Of a stretch of 7,891 bases of DNA, positions 3,987 through 7,891 are shown one piece after another; position 1 is the first letter of the stretch, and each line of letters opens with the position of its first letter. The stretch is from Syntrophobacterales bacterium. Its GTDB lineage: Bacteria; Desulfobacterota; Desulfobaccia; Desulfobaccales; 0-14-0-80-60-11. Location of the stretch: the NCBI GenBank assembly GCA_023229795.1, contig JALNYP010000119.1, positions 1 through 7,891 of the forward strand, read 5' to 3'. A program made the position numbers and the translations under genes. The notes under the pieces are model-generated. The model was given only the letters and a program-made list of their open reading frames with translations, did no database searches and was not told where the DNA came from.

Positions 3987-6593
3987 TCAGATCGCCACGG
4001 CCTTCAGCGGCTCTTCCCGCTGGAAGGTCAACCCGGCATCATCCGCGTCCACCTTGATGGTGTCGCCCTCCTTGAATTCCCCGGCCAGCAGCATCGGCGC
4101 CAGTTTATCCTGCAAGTAGTGCTGGATGGCCCGGCGCAGGGGTCTGGCCCCATAGACCGGGTCGTAGCCCGCGTCGGCCAGGAAGTCCCGGGCCTTGTCG
4201 CTGAGTTCCAGGGTCAGCTGGCGTTCTTCCAGGAGTTTCGCCAGTCGCACGATCTGCAGGGTGACGATCAGGCGCAGCTGCTCCTTAGTGAGCCGGTGGA
4301 AGATGAGGATGTCGTCCACCCGGTTGAGGAACTCCGGCTTGAAGTGCAGCCGCAGCGCCTCCATGACCCGCTCCCGCATGATCTTTTCGTCGGTGACCTC
4401 GGCGATGTACTGGCTGCCGATATTCGAGGTCATGATGACGATGGTGTTCTTAAAATCCACGGTGCGGCCGTGGCCGTCGGTGAGGCGGCCGTCGTCCAGG
4501 ATTTGGAGGAGCGAGTTGAACACCTCCGGGTGGGCCTTCTCCACTTCGTCGAACAGGACCACGGAGTAGGGCCGGCGGCGCACCGCCTCGGTGAGTTGGC
4601 CGCCCTCCTCGTAGCCCACGTAGCCCGGCGGGGCCCCGATGAGGCGGGAGACCGTATGCTTCTCCATATATTCGCTCATGTCCAGGCGGATCATGGCCGC
4701 TTCCGAATCGAACAGGAATTCGGCCAGGGCCCGGGCCAACTCGGTTTTGCCGACCCCGGTGGGCCCCAGGAAGATGAAGGAGCCCAGGGGCCGGTTGGGG
4801 TCCTGCAAGCCGGAGCGGGCCCGTCGCACCGCGTTGGACACGGCTTGGACCGCCTCTGCCTGGCCCACGACTCGCTTGGCGATTCGTTCTTCCATGTGCA
4901 GGAGTTTCTGCTTCTCGCCTTCCAGCATCCGGGTCACCGGCACTCCGGACCACTTGGCCACCACTTCGGCCACGTCTTCGGCGTCCACCTCTTCCTTGAG
5001 CATGGCCCCCTCGGCCTGCATCTCCACCAGCCGCTTATTTTCCTCCTCCAACTCCTTCTGCAGGTTGAGCAGGGTGCCGTAGGTCAGTTCCGCGGCCCGG
5101 GCCAGATCGCCGATGCGTTCGGCGTGGACCGCGTCGGTCTTGGCCTTCTCGATCTGCTCCTTGGTGGCCTGGATCTTGGTGATGACGTCCTTTTCCTGCT
5201 GCCAGCGGGCCTTGAGCCCGGCGCTCTTCTCCTTAAGTTCGGCCAGGCTCTTCTCGATTTTTTCCAGGCGCTCCTTGGAGGCCGGGTCCTGCTCCTTGCG
5301 CAGGGCCTCCCGCTCGATTTCCTCTTGGGTGATCCTCCGCTCCACTTCGTCAATCTCCGCGGGGCGGGAATCGATCTCCATGCGCAGTTTGGACGCGGCT
5401 TCGTCGATGAGGTCCACGGCCTTATCCGGCAGGTTCCGGTCGGTGATGTAGCGATGGGAGAGCGTGGCCGCGGCCACGATGGCGCTGTCCTTAATGCGCA
5501 CCCCGTGGTGCACCTCGTATTTTTCCTTCAGGCCCCTCAGGATGGCGATGGTGTCCTCCACCGAGGGTTCCACCACCATGATGGGTTGGAAACGGCGCTC
5601 CAGAGCCGCGTCTTTCTCAATATACTTGCGGTACTCGTTGATGGTGGTGGCGCCCACGCAGCGCAGCTCGCCTCGGGCCAGGGCCGGCTTCAGCATGTTG
5701 GAGGCGTCTATGGCCCCCTCCGCCGCGCCCGCGCCCACCAGGGTGTGCAGCTCATCGATGAACATGATGATCTGGCCGTCGGATTCGGTGACTTCCTTGA
5801 GCACCGCCTTGAGGCGGTCTTCGAACTCCCCCCGGAACTTGGCGCCGGCAATGAGGCCCCCCAGGTCCAGGGCCACCAGCCGCTTGTTTTTCAGGCTCTC
5901 CGGCACGTCGCCGTTAACGATGCGCTGGGCCAGGCCTTCCACGATAGCGGTCTTGCCCACCCCGGCCTCGCCGATGAGCACCGGGTTGTTCTTGGTGCGC
6001 CGGGAGAGCACCTGCACGATCCGCCGGATCTCGCTGTCCCGGCCGATCACCGGGTCCAGCTTGCCGTTCCGGGCCATTTCGGTCAAATCCCGGCCGTATT
6101 TCTCCAGAGCTTGGAATTTTTCTTCCGGGGCCTGGTCGGTGATGCGCTGGGAGCCCCGCAAATCGGCCAGGGCCTTGAGGATGGCCTCGGGGGTGAGCCC
6201 CTGGGCCTTCAGCAGCCGGCCCGCGTCGCTGGCCTTGTCTGCGGCCAAGGCCCAAAACAGGTGCTCGGTAGAGATGTAATCATCCTTCATCTGGCCGGCC
6301 TGTTTAAAGGCATCATCCAGCGCCTTATTCAAACCGGGGGCAATATAGACCTGGGCCTCGCCGCTCACCTTGGGCAGGCGGGTCAGGAGGTCGTCCACCC
6401 CTTGGATCACGTTGCCGGGTTCGACTTCCAGCTTTTTCAGAAGGGGGCGAATCAGGCCCTCTTCCTGGGCCAGGAGAGTGCGCAGCAGGTGCGCCGGCTC
6501 GATCTGGGGATTCCCCAACTGCCGGGCCAGTTCCTGGGCGCCGGAAAGCGCCTCCTGGGCTTTATAGGTTAATTTGTCCATTCTCACTGCCAT
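3987..6593 (-). CDS. clpB: ATP-dependent protein disaggregase ClpB (Hsp100)
   Basis: A hexameric cytoplasmic AAA+ chaperone that threads aggregated proteins through its pore, working with DnaK. The 868 residues are full length. The N-domain (5-145) begins MDKLTYKAQEAL. The first AAA has Walker A GEAGVGKT at 208-215, pore loop KFRG around 252-255, Walker B FIDE ending at 281 and arginine fingers at 333-334 (ERRF). The coiled-coil middle domain, characteristic of ClpB rather than ClpA or ClpC, spans about 402-520. The second AAA has GPTGVGKT at 610-617, pore loop GYVGYEEGG at 657-665, Walker B LFDE ending at 683 and sensor-2 GARPLRR at 815-821. All catalytic residues are present. ATG 6593 was chosen because GGAGG lies at 6605-6609; the upstream ATG at 6611 would place that Shine-Dalgarno inside the coding region, and ATG 6581 has none. 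A sigma70-like promoter lies at 6644-6671. Confidence 0.97.
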   Translation of the reverse strand: MAVRMDKLTYKAQEALSGAQELARQLGNPQIEPAHLLRTLLAQEEGLIRPLLKKLEVEPGNVIQGVDDLLTRLPKVSGEAQVYIAPGLNKALDDAFKQAGQMKDDYISTEHLFWALAADKASDAGRLLKAQGLTPEAILKALADLRGSQRITDQAPEEKFQALEKYGRDLTEMARNGKLDPVIGRDSEIRRIVQVLSRRTKNNPVLIGEAGVGKTAIVEGLAQRIVNGDVPESLKNKRLVALDLGGLIAGAKFRGEFEDRLKAVLKEVTESDGQIIMFIDELHTLVGAGAAEGAIDASNMLKPALARGELRCVGATTINEYRKYIEKDAALERRFQPIMVVEPSVEDTIAILRGLKEKYEVHHGVRIKDSAIVAAATLSHRYITDRNLPDKAVDLIDEAASKLRMEIDSRPAEIDEVERRITQEEIEREALRKEQDPASKERLEKIEKSLAELKEKSAGLKARWQQEKDVITKIQATKEQIEKAKTDAVHAERIGDLARAAELTYGTLLNLQKELEEENKRLVEMQAEGAMLKEEVDAEDVAEVVAKWSGVPVTRMLEGEKQKLLHMEERIAKRVVGQAEAVQAVSNAVRRARSGLQDPNRPLGSFIFLGPTGVGKTELARALAEFLFDSEAAMIRLDMSEYMEKHTVSRLIGAPPGYVGYEEGGQLTEAVRRRPYSVVLFDEVEKAHPEVFNSLLQILDDGRLTDGHGRTVDFKNTIVIMTSNIGSQYIAEVTDEKIMRERVMEALRLHFKPEFLNRVDDILIFHRLTKEQLRLIVTLQIVRLAKLLEERQLTLELSDKARDFLADAGYDPVYGARPLRRAIQHYLQDKLAPMLLAGEFKEGDTIKVDADDAGLTFQREEPLKAVAI

Positions 6594-6604
6594 TATGGGT
6601 AAAA

Positions 6605-6609
6605 CCTCC
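6605..6609 (-). promoter_or_regulatory. Ribosome binding site deciding the clpB start
   Basis: GGAGG on the minus strand, 11 bases before ATG 6593. It overlaps the codons after the alternative ATG at 6611, which argues against that longer start. Confidence 0.75.
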
Positions 6610-6643
6610 ACATTTAAAGCTAAGTTAAAGTAATCATTGTTAA

Positions 6644-6671
6644 ATGATAAGCACTAGATGAGCCCTGTCAA
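6644..6671 (-). promoter_or_regulatory. Probable sigma70-type promoter of clpB
   Basis: On the minus strand TTGACA (6666-6671), a perfect -35 hexamer, is followed after 16 bases by TATCAT (6644-6649), a five-of-six -10 hexamer. Transcription would begin near 6637, giving a leader of about 44 bases with the GGAGG site. CTTGACA also resembles the -35 of heat-shock (sigma32) promoters, but the matching CCCAT-type -10 is not present, and no CIRCE element is visible. A short inverted repeat ATCATT/AATGAT at 6633-6648 covers the -10. Confidence 0.6.
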
Positions 6672-6725
6672 GAAAGATTGTCATAATGAATATTGATTCA
6701 AACCAGCTTTCCAGAGAGAAATAAT

Positions 6726-6763
6726 TTGACCGAAATCAATTTTTCGATTATTATGAAATTGAT
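6726..6763 (+). promoter_or_regulatory. Possible promoter of the Fic gene with overlapping inverted repeat
   Basis: TTGACC (6726-6731) and TATTAT (6749-6754) are separated by 17 bases, close to the sigma70 consensus. An 8-bp perfect inverted repeat, ATCAATTT (6735-6742) and AAATTGAT (6756-6763), flanks the -10 hexamer, the position expected of a repressor operator. The right arm motif recurs at 6925-6932. The implied leader before ATG 6964 is about 200 bases. AT-rich DNA yields such matches by chance, so confidence is moderate. Confidence 0.4.
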
Positions 6764-6841
6764 ACGAATAAACTAATTATTTATATTAATATTCAATTAG
6801 TTATGCCATATTGAATAAATGATCAGCAAGTAATCTATTAA

Positions 6842-6903
6842 CCAAATAGCCTCTTGCCCGAGAATTTGGCAGGCTCAACCCCTGCAAGAAAGGCCTGACC
6901 AAA
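6842..6903 (+). promoter_or_regulatory. Possible alternative-stem leader RNA upstream of the Fic gene
   Basis: TTTGGCAGGC (6865-6874) can pair with GCCTG-A-CCAAA (6893-6903) as a 10-bp stem with one bulge. The same ATTTGG (6864-6869) can instead pair with CCAAAT at 6842-6847, so the two stems exclude each other. TCTTGC (6852-6857) and GCAAGA (6884-6889) are also complementary. No known riboswitch class is recognised. Confidence 0.25.
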
Positions 6904-6963
6904 TAAGTTAACTAATTAAAACGAAATTGATACAAAAATAAACCTATATTAAAAGGTATATCA

Positions 6964-7827
6964 ATGGGTTACGCTACTTTGTATAAATCCTTTCAGGACC
7001 GTTATCTCAATAGGATAGAGATCGGCTTCAGACTTCCTGGTGAATTGAATCTCTCTGAAGTTTGGCAGGAAATACAAAGAGAAAGAAAGGCTCGCGGGGA
7101 GGTCCTTGACCTGCGGGACGAGAAGGGGGACAATTTTTGGTACGTCAACCTCAAACCCCTGCAAGCCAAACTCCATCAGATCGACAGCCGGGGGAGGGAT
7201 TCTTTATATAGTTATATTAAGCCGGATATTGAAAATGAGCTGATTTTTGATTCCATTATTGAGGAAGCCTGGGCCTCTAATATCATCGAAGGAGCCTTTA
7301 CCACCCATAAAAGGGCCCAGGAACTGGTTCGCCGCAACCTTACCCCCAAAGATAAAAGTGAATTAATGACGAAAAACAATCACCTGGCCATGACCTACAT
7401 TTTGGAAAACCGAGATTCGGCATTCGATCTTAATCTTATCCTCAAGATTCACCAAATCATCACTCAAGGCACTTTGGATGATCCGGAATATGCAGGGAAA
7501 TTTAGAGATGATGAAGTTTTTATTCGGGACAAAACTAATACGGTAATTTTCAAACCCATGGCAGCCGAAACCATCGAACCATGTTTGAACAACCTCGTTA
7601 CCTGGGTGAATACTCAATCGGACGAAGATTTTATTCACCCGGTCGTCAAAGCTTCCATAATTCACTTCTACCTGGTGTATATCCATCCTTTTTTTGATGG
7701 CAATGGCAGGACTGCAAGGGCCCTGTTTTATTTCTATTTATTGAAGAACCACTATGGATTTTTTGTAATCGTTCAGGCCGCCTCTCCAAGTAATGTGGCC
7801 ACGGGTAAGAGAGAAGGGGCAAGTTGA
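6964..7827 (+). CDS. Fic family AMPylase-like protein, 3' end replaced by an IS66-like insertion
   Basis: Fic enzymes typically transfer AMP from ATP to target proteins. The 287-residue frame has an N-terminal segment, an autoinhibitory motif S105-x3-E109-G110 (SNIIEG, N-terminal class II type) and the full active-site motif HPFFDGNGRTAR at 241-252 with H241, D245, N247, R249 and R252. AAAGG at 6952-6956 lies 7 bases before ATG 6964. Homologues, as I recall the family, run on well past the active site with more helices and often a winged-helix region. Here the native sequence stops at residue 267. The last 20 residues (VIVQAASPS...) are coded by the IS end starting at 7765 and do not look like Fic. 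The product is probably inactive or unstable, though its catalytic motif is intact. Moderately AT-rich codon use suggests an acquired gene. The native target is unknown. Confidence 0.85.
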   Translation: MGYATLYKSFQDRYLNRIEIGFRLPGELNLSEVWQEIQRERKARGEVLDLRDEKGDNFWYVNLKPLQAKLHQIDSRGRDSLYSYIKPDIENELIFDSIIEEAWASNIIEGAFTTHKRAQELVRRNLTPKDKSELMTKNNHLAMTYILENRDSAFDLNLILKIHQIITQGTLDDPEYAGKFRDDEVFIRDKTNTVIFKPMAAETIEPCLNNLVTWVNTQSDEDFIHPVVKASIIHFYLVYIHPFFDGNGRTARALFYFYLLKNHYGFFVIVQAASPSNVATGKREGAS

Positions 7828-7891
7828 CTGGTCCGATGAGCTTGAATCGCCGCCACGACATACTCCACGATATTCCGGTCTTGCTGTCTCA
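7765..7891 (-). mobile_element. End of an IS66-like insertion sequence, continuing beyond the window
   Basis: The boundary is placed at 7765, where GTAATCG begins; IS66-family elements are known for GTAA termini and 8-bp target duplications. The 8 bases to the left, GATTTTTT (7757-7764), are the predicted target duplication. The boundary coincides with the point where Fic-like coding ends, and the transposase stop codon (7773-7775) lies just inside it. The other end and the second target copy are outside the window. Confidence 0.6.
7773..7891 (-). CDS. IS66-family transposase (TnpC type), C-terminal fragment at the window edge
   Basis: Read on the minus strand from 7889 to the TGA at 7773-7775, 38 codons give a C-terminus beginning RQQDRNIVEYVVAAIQAH and containing APSLLP. 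This pattern (RQQ.R...Y...A..A...... PSLLP) is what I recall from the last 40 residues of IS66-family DDE transposases. The catalytic DDE residues and the rest of the gene lie to the right of the window, so completeness cannot be judged. The stop is only 8 bases from the proposed IS terminus, so the terminal repeat overlaps the last codons. The family call rests on this short tail. Confidence 0.6.
   Translation of the reverse strand, partial: RQQDRNIVEYVVAAIQAHRTSQLAPSLLPVATLLGEAA

Larger units (their letters stand above)
6594..6963. other. AT-rich divergent intergenic region between clpB and the Fic gene
   Basis: This 370-base gap contains no gene I can support. It is strikingly AT-rich compared with clpB. 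It holds the clpB ribosome binding site and promoter on the left, a probable plus-strand promoter at 6726-6754, repeated motifs (AACTAATT at 6771-6778 and 6910-6917, inverted at 6795-6802; GAAATTGATAC at 6755-6765 and 6923-6933) and a possible alternative-stem leader at 6842-6903. Confidence 0.7.

Noticed and set aside
3939..6572. 877-codon plus-strand open frame
   Set aside because: It lies antisense to clpB, and its translation is low-complexity and rich in His, Gly, Leu and Val. It is a by-product of GC-rich codon bias in a real, highly conserved gene.
6594..6611. Upstream ATG start for clpB
   Set aside because: It would place the GGAGG Shine-Dalgarno inside the coding region. ClpB proteins normally begin near the MDKLT segment.
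6594..6700. CIRCE (HrcA) operator or clear sigma32 promoter for clpB
   Set aside because: No TTAGCACTC-N9-GAGTGCTAA-like element and no CCCAT-type -10 at proper spacing were found.
7646..7861. 71-codon minus-strand ORF at the right end
   Set aside because: It is in a different frame from the transposase tail and crosses the IS boundary into the Fic gene antisense. The frame ending at 7773 matches IS66 transposases instead.

Overview
The window looks like a piece of a GC-rich bacterial chromosome. The dense GC-hairpin repeats between genes and the gene content suggest a Desulfobacterota/Syntrophobacteria-type (former Deltaproteobacteria) genome. That assignment comes from general impression, not from a marker gene. 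A GC-rich core (about 1020-6593) carries housekeeping genes. It is flanked on both sides by visibly AT-richer accessory genes.

Left flank (1-1074): a compact SRA-HNH protein, very probably a type IV (modified-DNA-dependent) restriction endonuclease, followed by a repeat-filled intergenic region. Core, plus strand (1075-2941): a short-chain dehydrogenase/reductase, a 62-residue cysteine-rich microprotein, and nadC (quinolinate phosphoribosyltransferase), whose start codon overlaps the microprotein stop. Core, minus strand (3028-6593): a secreted YkuD-type L,D-transpeptidase and the full-length disaggregase clpB, which has a good sigma70-like promoter. nadC and the transpeptidase converge on a short gap holding two hairpin repeats.

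Right flank (6594-7891): a 370-base AT-rich divergent intergenic region with repeated and inverted motifs, then a Fic-family protein with a complete active-site motif and an N-terminal autoinhibitory motif. Its 3' end has been replaced by the end of an IS66-like insertion sequence, recognised by a GTAA terminus and the C-terminal codons of an IS66-type transposase on the minus strand. The Fic reading frame runs 20 codons into the IS before stopping.

The most distinctive points are (1) the SRA-HNH nuclease, (2) the Fic gene cut by an IS66-like element exactly at a codon boundary, (3) the cysteine-rich microprotein translationally coupled to nadC, and (4) a family of intergenic elements made of a GTAGG leader followed by a GC hairpin with varying arms, with five leader-bearing copies and further hairpins in the window. 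No CRISPR array, tRNA or rRNA was seen.
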